64,000 nucleotides of DNA, from the NCBI RefSeq assembly GCF_014648315.1, contig NZ_BMQW01000014.1, forward strand, positions 1 to 64,000, written 5' to 3'. Positions within the stretch are counted from its first letter, which is position 1. Each line of letters opens with the position of its first letter. Origin of the DNA: Shewanella ulleungensis (GTDB lineage Bacteria; Pseudomonadota; Gammaproteobacteria; Enterobacterales; Shewanellaceae). Positions 34,501 to 44,230 of the stretch are shown piece after piece. The notes beneath the pieces were generated by a model that saw only the letters and a program-made list of their open reading frames with translations, made no database searches and was not told where the DNA came from. Made by a program: the position numbers and the translations under genes.

Positions 34501-36333
34501 GTGCTCGTCACCGGCGGCGCTAAAGGTGTCACCTTTGAATGTGCGCTTACACTGGCAAAACAGAGTAAATCACACTTTGTATTAGCCGGTCGCAGTCAGC
34601 ACCTTGGCAATAACATGCCAGCTTGGGCGCAAGGTAAACAAGCCTCAGAGCTGAAAGCAGCAGCCATTAGTTACATTCAATCTCAAGGTGACAAGCCAAC
34701 ACCAAAGCAAATTGATGCATTAGTGTGGCCAGTACAAAGTAGCTTAGAGATTGACCGTGCCCTCGCCGCCTTTGCCAAGGTAGGTGCCAGCGCCCAATAT
34801 GTTGCTATGGATGTCAGCAACACTGACTCAGTCAAGGCAACATTAGCGGCATTAACCAATGCAAAAGGTTCAGCGCTTGTAATACACGGTGTTATTCATG
34901 GTGCTGGCGTATTAGCAGATAAGCACATTCAAGACAAAACCTTAGATGAGCTAAACCGCGTGTACAATACCAAGGTCACTGGGGGGGCGAGCATTATTAA
35001 CGCGCTTGAACCACAACAAATCAAATTGATTGCTATGTTCTCATCGGCTGCCGGCTTTTATGGCAATACAGGTCAAAGTGACTATGCCATGTCGAATGAA
35101 ATTCTCAATAAAACGGCATTGAAATTAGCTGCGCAATTGCCGCAAGCCAAAGTCATGAGCTTTAACTGGGGCCCCTGGGACGGCGGAATGGTGAGTTCTG
35201 CGCTGAAAAAAATGTTTGTTGAACGTGGCGTATATGTGATCCCACTTGAAGCTGGCGCCAACTTATTTGCTCATAGCTTATTAAGCTCGCAAGGCGTGCA
35301 GATGTTAATTGGTTCAGATATGCAAGGTTCTGCTTCACAGGATGCTACTGCAAAAAAGCCTAATGCGAACACTTTGCCGCACGCAGAGGGTTCGCTGACG
35401 TTTTCTGCGTCATATTTGGCTACAGACAGCAAAACCATTACGGTAACTCGTGTGCTTCAGCGTAATGAGCTTGAATTTGTAAACGATCACCGTATTGCCG
35501 GCAACCCAGTGTTGCCGACAGTGTGTGCCATTCAGTGGATGCGCGAAACCGCACAAACCTTGTGCCATATGCCAGTGTCTATTGCTGACTACAAATTACT
35601 CAAAGGGGTGATTTTTGACACCGACCAGGCACATTTACTGCAGCTGCAACTTACTCAAACTGACACAGGCTTAAGTGCGTTGATTTCAAGCTGTGTGTTA
35701 AACGAGCCTGACACAACAATGAAACCACAATACCAGGCAACATTAGTCGTCAATGATGCGCTAACGCCCACCGCAGTTGCTCAGTCGCCATTATCGGCAA
35801 CCATGCTGCAACAGTTAGCGCAGATGCCAACCATACAGGCTGGCAACACCTTGTATCAAAATGGCACCTTGTTCCATGGGCCGCGTTTGCAGGGTATTAA
35901 GAAAGTGTTGAGTTTTGATGATGAACAGCTGGTGTGCCAGGTTAAGTTACCGCTCATTGATCTTGCCGACTGCCCAGGCTTTGCGCCATCATCAGTCGCG
36001 GGTGGCAGCCAACTGTTTGCCGAAGATTTGCTGTTACAGGCCATGTTGGTTTGGGCAAGGCTCAAATACGATGCCGCCAGTTTGCCGTCATCAATGGGCC
36101 AATTTATCACGGTAGCCCCCTTTGTCGGTGGCGATCAGGGTTACATTCAACTTGAGGTGTTAAAGCACAGCGGTAGAATGTTAATGGCTAATGTGAGTTT
36201 GTACCATCAAGATGGACGCTTAAGCTGTCAGATGCGTGAGGCTAAAATCACCATTAGCAAAACGCTTAATCAGGCCTTTATCAATCAGCATGAGAATCCG
36301 TCTGCGAACCAGCACAGCAAGGATACCGTGTGA
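28528..36333 (+). CDS. pfaA: PfaA, omega-3 polyunsaturated fatty acid synthase subunit
   Basis: This 2601-residue iterative synthase has, in order: ketosynthase ~14-480 with Cys217 (DAACAGS), His352 and His392; malonyl acyltransferase ~600-900 with Ser699 in GHSFGE; a linker with E/K/V repeats; and five acyl carrier domains with phosphopantetheine serines at 1257, 1364, 1459, 1570 and 1665 (GIDSIKR each time). These are followed by a ketoreductase ~1980-2230 (VTGGAKG, Ser2173, Tyr2186, Asn2190) and a C-terminal hotdog-type DH-like domain with H-R-I-A-G-N-P-V-L-P at 2321-2330. It builds EPA/DHA-type chains from malonyl units with PfaB, PfaC and PfaD. The ATG has GGAG six bases upstream, inside pfaR. 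Confidence 0.97.
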   Translation: MSQSSNIDKRLNKRLKDMPVAIVGMASIFANSRYLNKFWDLISEKIDAIVDIPDSHWNADDYYDADKSAPDKSYCKRGGFLPEVDFNPMEFGLPPNILELTDTSQLLSLVVAKEVLADAGVDAQYDTDRIGITLGVGGGQKINHSLSGRLQYPVLKKVFKNSGISDADSEMLIKKFQDQYIHWEENSFPGSLGNVIAGRIANRFDLGGMNCVVDAACAGSLAAMRMAITELVEGRSDMMITGGVCTDNSPSMYMSFSKTPAFTTNDTIQPFDIDSKGMMIGEGIGMVAIKRLEDAERDGDKIYAVIKGIGASSDGKFKSIYAPRPEGQAKALKRAYDDAGFAPHTVGLIEAHGTGTAAGDVAEFNGLKSVFAEDNDTQQHIALGSVKSQVGHTKSTAGTAGLIKAALALHHKVLPPTINVSEPHPKLGITDSPFYLNTETRPWLPRPDDTPRRAGISSFGFGGTNFHIVLEEYRQDHARNDKYRQRAVPQSLLISADNKAALHSKLTELQAEIAVIDASEANSQELALTELGQRFAITEIAPTAARLGLVAASIADLTVQLAQALAQLTNNDADNWQLPTGASYRSASLVNNNAAPKVAALFAGQGAQYVNMATELACFYPEMRQQVMLADKVFAKHKQTPLSQIMYPIPVFSADGIAAQQAALTNTAYAQSAIGAVSMGQFALFTQAGFSPDMVAGHSFGELSALCAAGVINQDDYYQLAFARGQSMSATPADQDPGVMYAIIVPAQSAENGVNQLEQCISAFDGVKVANYNAPTQLVIAGPTDTCANAAKAITAELGFKAIALPVSGAFHTPLVGHAQKPFAKAISKVKFAKPKVALYANSTGQLQPSDGKAIQAAFSEHMLQSVRFSEQLVAMYDAGARVFVEFGPKNILQKLVEATLGNKPEAVSVVSLNPNPKGSSDTQLRLAASQLAVLGVTLTEVDPYQAPLAELAKESPMNVKLTASNYISPSTQAKMNKSLQNGEVTSKTVEVPVEKIVEKIVEKQVIKTEYVEVASAPTASTHEPLTQATISHATAQPAQANAPISNDSLSAFFAAQQQTATLHQQFLAIPQQYGDTFNSLMTAQAQMASSGVAIPESLQRSMELFHQHQAQTLQSHTQFLTLQAQTSQAALAMLQGQALSVPVNTFANTAAAPQVAATPVASTQIPVMTQAAVSVPVASVTATPAPTSVAVPEPIDQVTQPTASILATTPVTSASAGLSADTVQQTMMAVVADKTGYPTEMLELGMDMEADLGIDSIKRVEILGTVQDELPGLPELSPEDLAECRTLGEIVNYMQSKLSAAPAPVSTQTASAPVAQVTTSPTSGLSADTVLTTMMAVVADKTGYPTEMLELGMDMEADLGIDSIKRVEILGTVQDELPGLPELNPEDLAECRTLGEIVDYMQSKLSAVPAQASPAQASGLSAETVLNTMMAVVADKTGYPAEMLELTMDMEADLGIDSIKRVEILGTVQDELPGLPELNPEDLAECRTLGEIVDYMQSKLAPVQESTMPATVAASTQAITVQTSPAQASGLGAETVLNTMMAVVADKTGYPAEMLELTMDMEADLGIDSIKRVEILGTVQDELPGLPELNPEDLAECRTLGEIVDYMQSKLAPATAQASAVVLSGLSAEVVLTTMMTVVADKTGYPAEMLELTMDMEADLGIDSIKRVEILGTVQDELPGLPELNPEDLAECRTLGEIVSYIQGKLGAPASATVTATSSTEVIDTSDLPPHSGVALKKLPAADKLDACYSTNSCIVITDDGHNAGVLAEKLHAKGLTVAVIRNPETISTAHSPLSSDISSYALTNIDDVAIAKVISEISAKHPIAGFVHLQPQFNADSKDLVSCNVAAKAAVDNAFLWAKHLHAEFTKPLQSRMSYFTVSRIDGGFGYLDSAALSKAELNQSALSGLTKTLSHEWPNVFCRALDIANNIDAKTFANAIIAELFDVNGEAPSAKRITEVGISQQGRATLTAASRPNNSASYPAAQLTSQDNVLVTGGAKGVTFECALTLAKQSKSHFVLAGRSQHLGNNMPAWAQGKQASELKAAAISYIQSQGDKPTPKQIDALVWPVQSSLEIDRALAAFAKVGASAQYVAMDVSNTDSVKATLAALTNAKGSALVIHGVIHGAGVLADKHIQDKTLDELNRVYNTKVTGGASIINALEPQQIKLIAMFSSAAGFYGNTGQSDYAMSNEILNKTALKLAAQLPQAKVMSFNWGPWDGGMVSSALKKMFVERGVYVIPLEAGANLFAHSLLSSQGVQMLIGSDMQGSASQDATAKKPNANTLPHAEGSLTFSASYLATDSKTITVTRVLQRNELEFVNDHRIAGNPVLPTVCAIQWMRETAQTLCHMPVSIADYKLLKGVIFDTDQAHLLQLQLTQTDTGLSALISSCVLNEPDTTMKPQYQATLVVNDALTPTAVAQSPLSATMLQQLAQMPTIQAGNTLYQNGTLFHGPRLQGIKKVLSFDDEQLVCQVKLPLIDLADCPGFAPSSVAGGSQLFAEDLLLQAMLVWARLKYDAASLPSSMGQFITVAPFVGGDQGYIQLEVLKHSGRMLMANVSLYHQDGRLSCQMREAKITISKTLNQAFINQHENPSANQHSKDTV

Positions 36334-38432
36334 CCTTTTCAGTAAACGCGATGTCCACAGACCAGCAAGCAGCGTTAACTGTAGAGTTAATCGCGGCTCT
36401 AAAACAACAACAAGCCAAGCCAATGCGCCTGGCCTTGTTGTTGACTGCGCCAGAACCCACTAGTACAAGCCACCTGTCCATAACTCGTCTGGCAATAGCA
36501 TCTCAGTCTGTCGCGAGCTATTTGCTAGAGAACCTGCTGTTAGAAGCGGCAAGTTTGCTTGGCAATCACAGCTACGACATGGTGAATATGGGCGATAAGC
36601 TGTGGATTATGCCGGCAATCACTGCGGCTAAAAATGGCTTACACGCTCATGCATATTTAAACGGCATAGGTTGTGGTGATAACACCGAGCAAGCAATAGT
36701 TCAAGCACTCGCTCATGCCAAAAGACAACATACCCAACCTCAAGCTGTAGAGTTAACCCAGGCCAATAATGCACTCAATGCATTGGTCGCGCTTATCGAA
36801 GACATTGCCTATCGACGCGTACCGAACAGTCAAGATTTTTGGTTTACGCCAGCACATCAAAGCCGCGTTGCCAGCTTGTGTTACCCAAGCAACATCGGTG
36901 TGCTCGCTTTAGTACTTACACAGGGCAGTCAATTGCGTAGTGCTAAACCTTTATTAGCAGCAAACCGATTAATGCTGCCATTATCAGCACAAAACATCGC
37001 TCAGCTGCACAAGCAATTAACAACCATTTGCGACGTACTAAGCGAGCCATGCGATGAACTAAGCCTGCTGAAGTTTCTCCGCCATCAATGGCAACAATAC
37101 CAATCGCAAGCCCCCTATGCCTTGGTGTTAATGGCGACGAATCAAAGCGGTTTACAACAAGAAGCCTGCGCCATGCTCGCGGCACTTGAGGCACTTGAGG
37201 CACAGCCAACTCAACACGACACAACGCTTAATAACAAAACATTAAACTACAAAACGCCAGCAGGCAGTTGCTTTACCGCTTCGCCATTAGGCGCCAACGG
37301 GCTTAGTTTTGTCTACCCTGGTGTTGGCACGGTTTACCCGCAGATGTTTAGCCAACTCGGTCATGCTTTTCCTCAAGCATTTACCAATTTAGAAGCGCAA
37401 GGCGACTTGCCGGCAATGCTGCAAACTCAAGCGGTTTATGCAACGAAAGAGAAAAACAACAACCACATGAGTCTCAGTGAACTTGCCATTGCAGGCGTGG
37501 GGGCTAGTTACATGCTCAGTAAAATATTGCAGGATGAATTCGAAATAACACCACGCTTCGCTTTAGGTTACTCCATGGGCGAAGCCGCCATGTGGGCCAG
37601 TTTAGGCGTATGGCAAACACCACAAAAACTGATTGAAGCAACCCAAAATAGCAGTATTTTTAATCAAGATATATCAGGCGAGCTTCGCTGTGTGAGGCAA
37701 GCTTGGCAATTAGCAAACGATGAACCCATTGTATGGAATAGTTTTGTTACCCGCGCCACGGTTGCCGATATCAACCCGCATTTAGCCGATTACCCTCGCG
37801 CTTATATTGCCATTGTTCAAGGTGACAGCTTAGTGTTAGCCGGTTGCGAACAGAGCTGTAAAGCATTACTAAAACAAGCCGGTAAACGTGGTATTGCCGC
37901 CAATAGAGTCACGGCAATGCACACCCCTGCTGCGCTCAATATTATTGACAATGTAAAGCAGTTTTATATGCAGCCATTAGCAGTAACACAGCCCACTTCG
38001 ACTCAATTTTTATCGGCAGCCCAAACACAGCCCGTTGAATTAACATCGCACGCTATTGCCCAGTCGATTGCCGACACCTTTTGTCATCCACTGGACTTTA
38101 GCCAGCTTATCAGCGACTCGATTAGCCAGGGCTGTCGTTTATTCGTCGAAGTCGGCGCCGACAGACAAACAGCCACCTTGATCGATAAAATTATTGGCCA
38201 ACAAACAACCGATGTGCAGGCGCAAGCGTTGGCCGTCAATGCCAAAGGCGCAGACGACATTAGCAGTTTATTAAAATGTTTAGCCCAGTTAATGACCCAC
38301 AGAGTACCTATGTCATTAACCCCGTTTATGCAAAGCTTAAACGAAGCCATCGAACAACAAACCTTATTCATTGCCGCCAACAGCCTAGCTGTTGGACATG
38401 CTGACACTTTATTAGAAGGAGAACCTCATTGA
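36330..38432 (+). CDS. pfaB: PfaB, acyltransferase subunit of the PUFA synthase
   Basis: The 700-residue protein has an acyltransferase domain with Ser415 in GYSMGE and a C-terminal FVEVGADRQTATLIDKI segment typical of AT folds. The N-terminal ~300 residues look like a degenerate thiolase or ketosynthase-like region with no active cysteine that I can identify. PfaB influences whether EPA or DHA is made in this pathway. The start is a GTG whose GTGA overlaps the pfaA stop; AAGGA stands six bases upstream. An internal ATG seven codons later is less likely. Confidence 0.92.
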   Translation: MTFSVNAMSTDQQAALTVELIAALKQQQAKPMRLALLLTAPEPTSTSHLSITRLAIASQSVASYLLENLLLEAASLLGNHSYDMVNMGDKLWIMPAITAAKNGLHAHAYLNGIGCGDNTEQAIVQALAHAKRQHTQPQAVELTQANNALNALVALIEDIAYRRVPNSQDFWFTPAHQSRVASLCYPSNIGVLALVLTQGSQLRSAKPLLAANRLMLPLSAQNIAQLHKQLTTICDVLSEPCDELSLLKFLRHQWQQYQSQAPYALVLMATNQSGLQQEACAMLAALEALEAQPTQHDTTLNNKTLNYKTPAGSCFTASPLGANGLSFVYPGVGTVYPQMFSQLGHAFPQAFTNLEAQGDLPAMLQTQAVYATKEKNNNHMSLSELAIAGVGASYMLSKILQDEFEITPRFALGYSMGEAAMWASLGVWQTPQKLIEATQNSSIFNQDISGELRCVRQAWQLANDEPIVWNSFVTRATVADINPHLADYPRAYIAIVQGDSLVLAGCEQSCKALLKQAGKRGIAANRVTAMHTPAALNIIDNVKQFYMQPLAVTQPTSTQFLSAAQTQPVELTSHAIAQSIADTFCHPLDFSQLISDSISQGCRLFVEVGADRQTATLIDKIIGQQTTDVQAQALAVNAKGADDISSLLKCLAQLMTHRVPMSLTPFMQSLNEAIEQQTLFIAANSLAVGHADTLLEGEPH

Positions 38433-41400
38433 GTTCTCAAGCTGCTCCCAAAATAGCCATCGTAGGCTTAGCCAATCAATATCCCGATGCCAATACCCCG
38501 GCAAAGTTTTGGCAAAATTTACTTGATAAAAAAGATTCCCGTAGTCAAATTAATGCGCAGAAACTCAATGCGACACCAAACGACTATATTGGCGTGCAGG
38601 GTCAGTCAGATCGATTTTATTGTGATAAAGGCGGATACATTCAGGATTTCAGCTTTAATCCTGATGGTTATCATATCGATAACAATGCGTTTAACGGCTT
38701 AGACGACAGCTTTTTATGGGCCACAGATACGGCACGTAATGCCCTAGCCGATGCGGGAATTAACGATCTTAATCATCCAAGTTTGCAGCGCACCGGCATT
38801 GTGATGGGTACGTTGTCGTTCCCAACCGCTAAGTCAAACCAGTTGTTTGTACCGCTTTACCACAGCGTGGTCGAAAAAGCCTTACAAACCAAATTACAGC
38901 AGCCTAATTTTGTGTTGCGAGATTTTGGTTTAGCCGCACAAAACGAGCAATACAATTGGCGTAATGGCGCAGTGGCTCACAATGCCTCAAAGCTTGTGGC
39001 AGATGCCTTAGGCCTTGGCGGTGCGCAATTAAGCCTTGATGCCGCCTGCGCAAGTTCAGTTTACGCATTAAAGCTGGCCTGTGATTATTTGCATACAGGC
39101 AAAGCCGACATGATGCTTGCTGGCGCAGTGTCTGGCGCAGACCCCTTTTTTATCAACATGGGTTTTTCGATTTTTCATGCCTATCCAGACCACGGTATTT
39201 CAGCGCCGTTTGACAGTAACAGCAAAGGCTTATTTGCCGGTGAAGGTGCTGGCGTATTAGTACTTAAACGCCTTGAAGATGCAAAGCGTGATGGCGACCA
39301 GATTTATGCCCTCGTTAGCGGTATTGGTTTATCAAACGACGGTAAAGGCCAGTTTGTCCTTAGCCCAAACAGTAAAGGCCAGGTGCAAGCATTCGAGCGA
39401 GCATATCGTGAAGCTGCCTCATTTGACTCAAGCATTACCCCTGCCAGCATTGAAGTCATTGAGTGCCATGCCACTGGGACGCCATTAGGCGACAAAGTTG
39501 AGTTAACTTCAATGGAGCGCTTTTTTGAAGATAAACTCAATGGCACTGCTACGCCATTGATTGGTTCTGCCAAATCTAACCTAGGTCATTTACTGACCGC
39601 AGCAGGCATGCCTGGCATCATGAAAATGATTTTTGCCATGCGTGAAGGCGTGCTACCACCGAGTATTAATATCAGCGCGCCTATCGCCTCTCCTAATGGC
39701 TTATTTGGTCAGGCAACGCTGCCAAATGAAGTCCTCCCTTGGCCAGATAAAGCCGGTAATAGCACTCGTCATGCTGGTGTATCGGTATTTGGTTTTGGTG
39801 GTTGTAATGCCCACCTGTTATTAGAATCCTACTCTGAAACAGCGGTAAAATCGCCAACCTCAAGTAAAATGGTTAACGCCAGCGAGCAGCCGATGCACAT
39901 TACCGGTATGGCAGCTCACTTTGGCCAGTGCAGTAGCATCAATCAGCTTGCTGAGCGTATTCGCGCCAAACAAAACTTGTTTAGTACATTACCTACTCAG
40001 CGCTGGAAAGGCATCAACAAGCATCCAGAGCTATTAGCCAAATATGGTATTGATCAGGTACCTCATGGCGCTTACATTGATCAATTCGACTTTGACTTTT
40101 TACGCTTCAAAGTGCCACCTAATGAAGATGACAGACTAATATCGCAGCAGTTGTTACTGATCAAAGTCGCTGACGAAGCCATTGTGAATGCGAACCTCAA
40201 ACCCGGCAGCAAAGTAGCCGTGTTAGTGGCAATGGAAACGGAATTAGAATTACATCAATTCCGTGGTCGAGTAAACTTACACAGCCAGCTCGCGCAAAGC
40301 TTAGCTGCTCAGGGTGTTGAGCTTACCAACGATGAATACCTGGCCCTTGAAGCTATCGCCATGGATAGCGTGCTCGATGCAGCCAAATTAAACCAATACA
40401 CCAGTTTTATTGGTAATATTATGGCGTCGCGCATTTCATCATTATGGGACTTTAACGGCCCGGCCTTTACTATTTCGGCCGCTGAACAATCGGTTAATCG
40501 CTGTATTGATGTAGCGCAAAACTTGTTTGCCATGGGCTCACTCCAAGAGCCGTTAGATGCGGTGATTATTGCAGCGGTTGATTTATCTGGCAGCATAGAA
40601 AACTGTTTACTCAACAATGCAAACCTTGTGTCTGCCGGCTTAAAAACAAATAGTTTTCAAATAGGTGAAGGTGCTGGCGCAATTGTATTGCAGCAAAATC
40701 ATCCAACCGACAGCTTTGCCAGTATTAATGACGTACAGTTTGCCAAGCAAGATCAACTTAAGCTCGAGCAAGCCTGCGATATTAACGAACTTAACATAGC
40801 ACCACTTTGCCAACAGTCTAATTTTGGACAGCAATTAACCAGCCAGTTAACTCAACTGGCTAAGCCAAATAGCATTACAAGCGCGCAGCATGTGATGGGC
40901 CATACCTTTGCCGCTTCAGGCATGGCAAGCTTGCTCAATGCGCTTATACAAAGCCAGCAGATACAACAAGCTGACATTAGTGCACAAGTGATTAGCGCCA
41001 GTGAAAATCAATACTCACACATTGCCTTAACGCTCAATCAACTACAACAACAGGCGCTAGCAAGTCGCTTAACACAGCCACTCACACAACAACTGACTAA
41101 AAGCGCCAAACTGAGTTTGATTAAACAAGTTAGTTTAGGCGGCCGCGATATCTATCAACATATTGTCGACAGCCCAGTTGCTGCAATCGATAATATTGTT
41201 AGCCAATGCGCGTCGATTAAACCCGTTTCAGTGGAACAAGCCCCAACAAAAATGAATATAAACGAGCCCACTATGCCCGCAAGTCATTCAGCAGATATTC
41301 CAGATACGCAAACAGCAAACCGTACACATTCGACTCAAGGAATGAGCCAGGCTATTCCACCCGCGCACTTAACAGCATTTCAGCAAAACCAATGGTTAGC

Positions 41401-44212
41401 ACAACAAGCACACCTGGCCTTTTTAGCCAGTCGCGAGGCGGGATTAAAAGTCGCCGACAGTTTGTTAAAATCACAACTGGCTTCGATAACATCGACGACA
41501 AGCGCACAAACAATAGCGCCAACGTTAGCAACCAAAACGCCAGCTGAACATTACGTTAAAGCTCAGTCGGTACTTGCAGAACGTAAACCGAATCATGCGC
41601 AGGTTCCGGCTTACACAGCCCCCATTCCAGCGGATAAACCGTGTATTTGGAACTACGCCGATTTAGTGGAATATGCCGAAGGCGATATCGCCAAGGTGTT
41701 TGGCCCAGACTACGCTATCATCGACAGCTATTCACGCCGCGTGCGCTTACCGACCACCGACTACTTATTGGTGTCTCGAGTGACCAAACTCGATGCCACT
41801 ATTAATCAATACAAACCTTGCTCAATGACCACAGAATATGACATCCCTGTTGATGCGCCGTATCTGGTTGACGGTCAAATTCCCTGGGCGGTGGCGGTTG
41901 AGTCTGGCCAGTGCGATTTAATGCTGATTAGCTATTTAGGCATCGATTTTGAAAACAAAGGCGAGCGCGTTTATCGCCTACTCGACTGCACCTTGACCTT
42001 CCTAGGTGATTTACCGCGTGGTGGCGACACTTTGCGTTATGACATTAAAATCAATAATTTTGCCCGCAATGGCGACACATTATTGTTTTTCTTCTCGTAC
42101 GAATGTTTCGTTGGCGACAAGATGATTTTGAAAATGGACGGCGGTTGCGCAGGCTTCTTTACCGATAAAGAATTGTCCGATGGCAAGGGCGTTATCCAAA
42201 CCGAAGATGAGCTTAAACTGCGCCAACAAGTGCTTAACAACCCAAATAAACCGACATTTGCCCCCTTACTACACTGCGCACAAACCGCTTTTGATTATGG
42301 CCAAATCCACCATTTATTAACCGGCGATATTGGCAGCTGTTTTGGCGGCGAACACGTTGGCCATCAACTGCAAACGGGCATGCAAAAGTCGCTGTGTTTT
42401 GCGTCTGAAAAGTTCTTGATGATTGAGCGCGTAAGCAATTTACAAGTGAGCGGCGGCACATGGGGTCTTGGTCTAGTTGAAGGCCACAAACAATTAGCCC
42501 CAGACCATTGGTATTTCCCGTGTCATTTCCAGGGCGATCAGGTAATGGCGGGTTCGTTAATGGCTGAAGGTTGTGGCCAATTACTGCAATTCTTTATGTT
42601 GCATATTGGTATGCATACGTTAGTTGAAAACGGCCGTTTCCAGCCGCTCGAAAATGCCTCACAAAAAGTGCGTTGTCGTGGCCAGGTGTTACCGCAACAC
42701 GGCGAGTTAACTTACCGTATGGAAGTTACCGAAATCGGTATTTCACCACGTCCATATGCTAAAGCCAATATTGATATTTTGCTTAATGGCAAAGTAGTAG
42801 TCGATTTTCAAAACCTCGGGGTGATGATCAAAGAAGAAGCGCAATGCACCCGCTACCTTGGCGACTCAATGGCTAATACCAGCACCAAGTCAACAGCAGA
42901 TACAACAAATCAAACACCGACTGGCACAAACAGCTCAGCCAACCAGCAAGATATCGCTCCTCTAATGGCGAAAATAGCCGACACCAGTGCGCCAACCAAT
43001 AAAGGCGTTATCCCGCTTAAACACGTTGCAGCGCCGCAAGTCAGCGCTGATTCTAAATACGCTAACCGCGTGCCTGATACCGTGCCTTTTACGCCGTATC
43101 ATATGTTTGAATTTGCTACTGGCGATATTGAAAAATGCTTTGGGCCAGACTTTAGCATCTATAAAGGGCTTATCCCGCCGCGTACACCTTGCGGTGATTT
43201 GCAATTAACCACCCGCGTTATCGACATTAACGGTAAGCGTGGCGAATTGAAAAAACCATCATCGTGTATTGCTGAATATGAAGTGCCAACAGATGCATGG
43301 TATTTTGCCAAAAATAGCCATCAGGCGGTAATGCCATATTCGGTATTAATGGAAATATCATTACAGCCTAATGGTTTTATTTCAGGCTATATGGGCACCA
43401 CGTTAGGCTTCCCAGGGCTGGAGTTGTTTTTCCGTAACCTCGATGGTCACGGCACCTTGTTGCGCCATGTGGATTTACGCGGTAAAACCATCGTTAACGA
43501 TTCACGCCTATTGTCTACCGTCATTGCAGGCAGCAATATTATTCAAAACTTTACTTTTGATTTAAGTGTTGATGGCGAACCGTTTTACACAGGTGGTGCC
43601 GTGTTTGGTTACTTTAAAGGTGACGCGCTTAAAAACCAGCTCGGTATCGATAACGGTAAAATTACCCACCCCTGGCATGTCGATAATAACGTCGCAGCTG
43701 ACACAACAGTCAACTTGCTCGATAAAAAATCGCGGGTGTTTAATGCGCCTGCACACCAACCACATTACCGCCTAGCGGGTGGTCAGCTCAATTTTATTGA
43801 CACTGCAGAGATCGTTAATAACGGCGGTAAATACAATCAAGGCTATTTGGCAGCATCACGCACCATAGACCCGAGTGATTGGTTCTTCCAATTCCATTTC
43901 CATCAAGATCCGGTAATGCCTGGCTCATTAGGCGTTGAAGCTATCATCGAGTTAATGCAAACTTACGCGATCACCAACGACTTAGGTGCGGGTTTTACTA
44001 ATCCTAAATTCGGCCAGATTTTGTCTGATATAAAATGGAAATATCGCGGCCAAATTAATCCGCTTAACAAACAAATGTCGTTAGATGTGCACATCAGCGC
44101 AGTGAAAGACGAAAACGGTAAACGTATCATCGTTGGCGATGCCAATTTAAGTAAAGATGGTTTACGCATTTACGAAGTTAAAGACATCGCTATTTGTATT
44201 GAAGAAGCCTAG
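38429..44212 (+). CDS. pfaC: PfaC, ketosynthase / chain-length factor / dual dehydratase subunit
   Basis: The 1927-residue protein has a first ketosynthase ~1-460 with Cys207 (DAACASS), ECHATGT and KSNLGHLLTAAG. A second ketosynthase-like domain ~480-880 has Gln687 at the active-site position (SAAEQSVN), which marks a chain-length factor rather than a condensing enzyme. Two FabA-like dehydratase/isomerase domains follow, with catalytic histidines at 1366 (CHFQGDQVMAG) and 1823 (FHFHQDPVMPG). They create the cis double bonds. The start is TTG (TTGA overlapping the pfaB stop) with AAGGAG seven bases upstream. Confidence 0.95.
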   Translation: MSSQAAPKIAIVGLANQYPDANTPAKFWQNLLDKKDSRSQINAQKLNATPNDYIGVQGQSDRFYCDKGGYIQDFSFNPDGYHIDNNAFNGLDDSFLWATDTARNALADAGINDLNHPSLQRTGIVMGTLSFPTAKSNQLFVPLYHSVVEKALQTKLQQPNFVLRDFGLAAQNEQYNWRNGAVAHNASKLVADALGLGGAQLSLDAACASSVYALKLACDYLHTGKADMMLAGAVSGADPFFINMGFSIFHAYPDHGISAPFDSNSKGLFAGEGAGVLVLKRLEDAKRDGDQIYALVSGIGLSNDGKGQFVLSPNSKGQVQAFERAYREAASFDSSITPASIEVIECHATGTPLGDKVELTSMERFFEDKLNGTATPLIGSAKSNLGHLLTAAGMPGIMKMIFAMREGVLPPSINISAPIASPNGLFGQATLPNEVLPWPDKAGNSTRHAGVSVFGFGGCNAHLLLESYSETAVKSPTSSKMVNASEQPMHITGMAAHFGQCSSINQLAERIRAKQNLFSTLPTQRWKGINKHPELLAKYGIDQVPHGAYIDQFDFDFLRFKVPPNEDDRLISQQLLLIKVADEAIVNANLKPGSKVAVLVAMETELELHQFRGRVNLHSQLAQSLAAQGVELTNDEYLALEAIAMDSVLDAAKLNQYTSFIGNIMASRISSLWDFNGPAFTISAAEQSVNRCIDVAQNLFAMGSLQEPLDAVIIAAVDLSGSIENCLLNNANLVSAGLKTNSFQIGEGAGAIVLQQNHPTDSFASINDVQFAKQDQLKLEQACDINELNIAPLCQQSNFGQQLTSQLTQLAKPNSITSAQHVMGHTFAASGMASLLNALIQSQQIQQADISAQVISASENQYSHIALTLNQLQQQALASRLTQPLTQQLTKSAKLSLIKQVSLGGRDIYQHIVDSPVAAIDNIVSQCASIKPVSVEQAPTKMNINEPTMPASHSADIPDTQTANRTHSTQGMSQAIPPAHLTAFQQNQWLAQQAHLAFLASREAGLKVADSLLKSQLASITSTTSAQTIAPTLATKTPAEHYVKAQSVLAERKPNHAQVPAYTAPIPADKPCIWNYADLVEYAEGDIAKVFGPDYAIIDSYSRRVRLPTTDYLLVSRVTKLDATINQYKPCSMTTEYDIPVDAPYLVDGQIPWAVAVESGQCDLMLISYLGIDFENKGERVYRLLDCTLTFLGDLPRGGDTLRYDIKINNFARNGDTLLFFFSYECFVGDKMILKMDGGCAGFFTDKELSDGKGVIQTEDELKLRQQVLNNPNKPTFAPLLHCAQTAFDYGQIHHLLTGDIGSCFGGEHVGHQLQTGMQKSLCFASEKFLMIERVSNLQVSGGTWGLGLVEGHKQLAPDHWYFPCHFQGDQVMAGSLMAEGCGQLLQFFMLHIGMHTLVENGRFQPLENASQKVRCRGQVLPQHGELTYRMEVTEIGISPRPYAKANIDILLNGKVVVDFQNLGVMIKEEAQCTRYLGDSMANTSTKSTADTTNQTPTGTNSSANQQDIAPLMAKIADTSAPTNKGVIPLKHVAAPQVSADSKYANRVPDTVPFTPYHMFEFATGDIEKCFGPDFSIYKGLIPPRTPCGDLQLTTRVIDINGKRGELKKPSSCIAEYEVPTDAWYFAKNSHQAVMPYSVLMEISLQPNGFISGYMGTTLGFPGLELFFRNLDGHGTLLRHVDLRGKTIVNDSRLLSTVIAGSNIIQNFTFDLSVDGEPFYTGGAVFGYFKGDALKNQLGIDNGKITHPWHVDNNVAADTTVNLLDKKSRVFNAPAHQPHYRLAGGQLNFIDTAEIVNNGGKYNQGYLAASRTIDPSDWFFQFHFHQDPVMPGSLGVEAIIELMQTYAITNDLGAGFTNPKFGQILSDIKWKYRGQINPLNKQMSLDVHISAVKDENGKRIIVGDANLSKDGLRIYEVKDIAICIEEA

Positions 44213-44230
44213 CTTTTCAAGGAAAAAATA

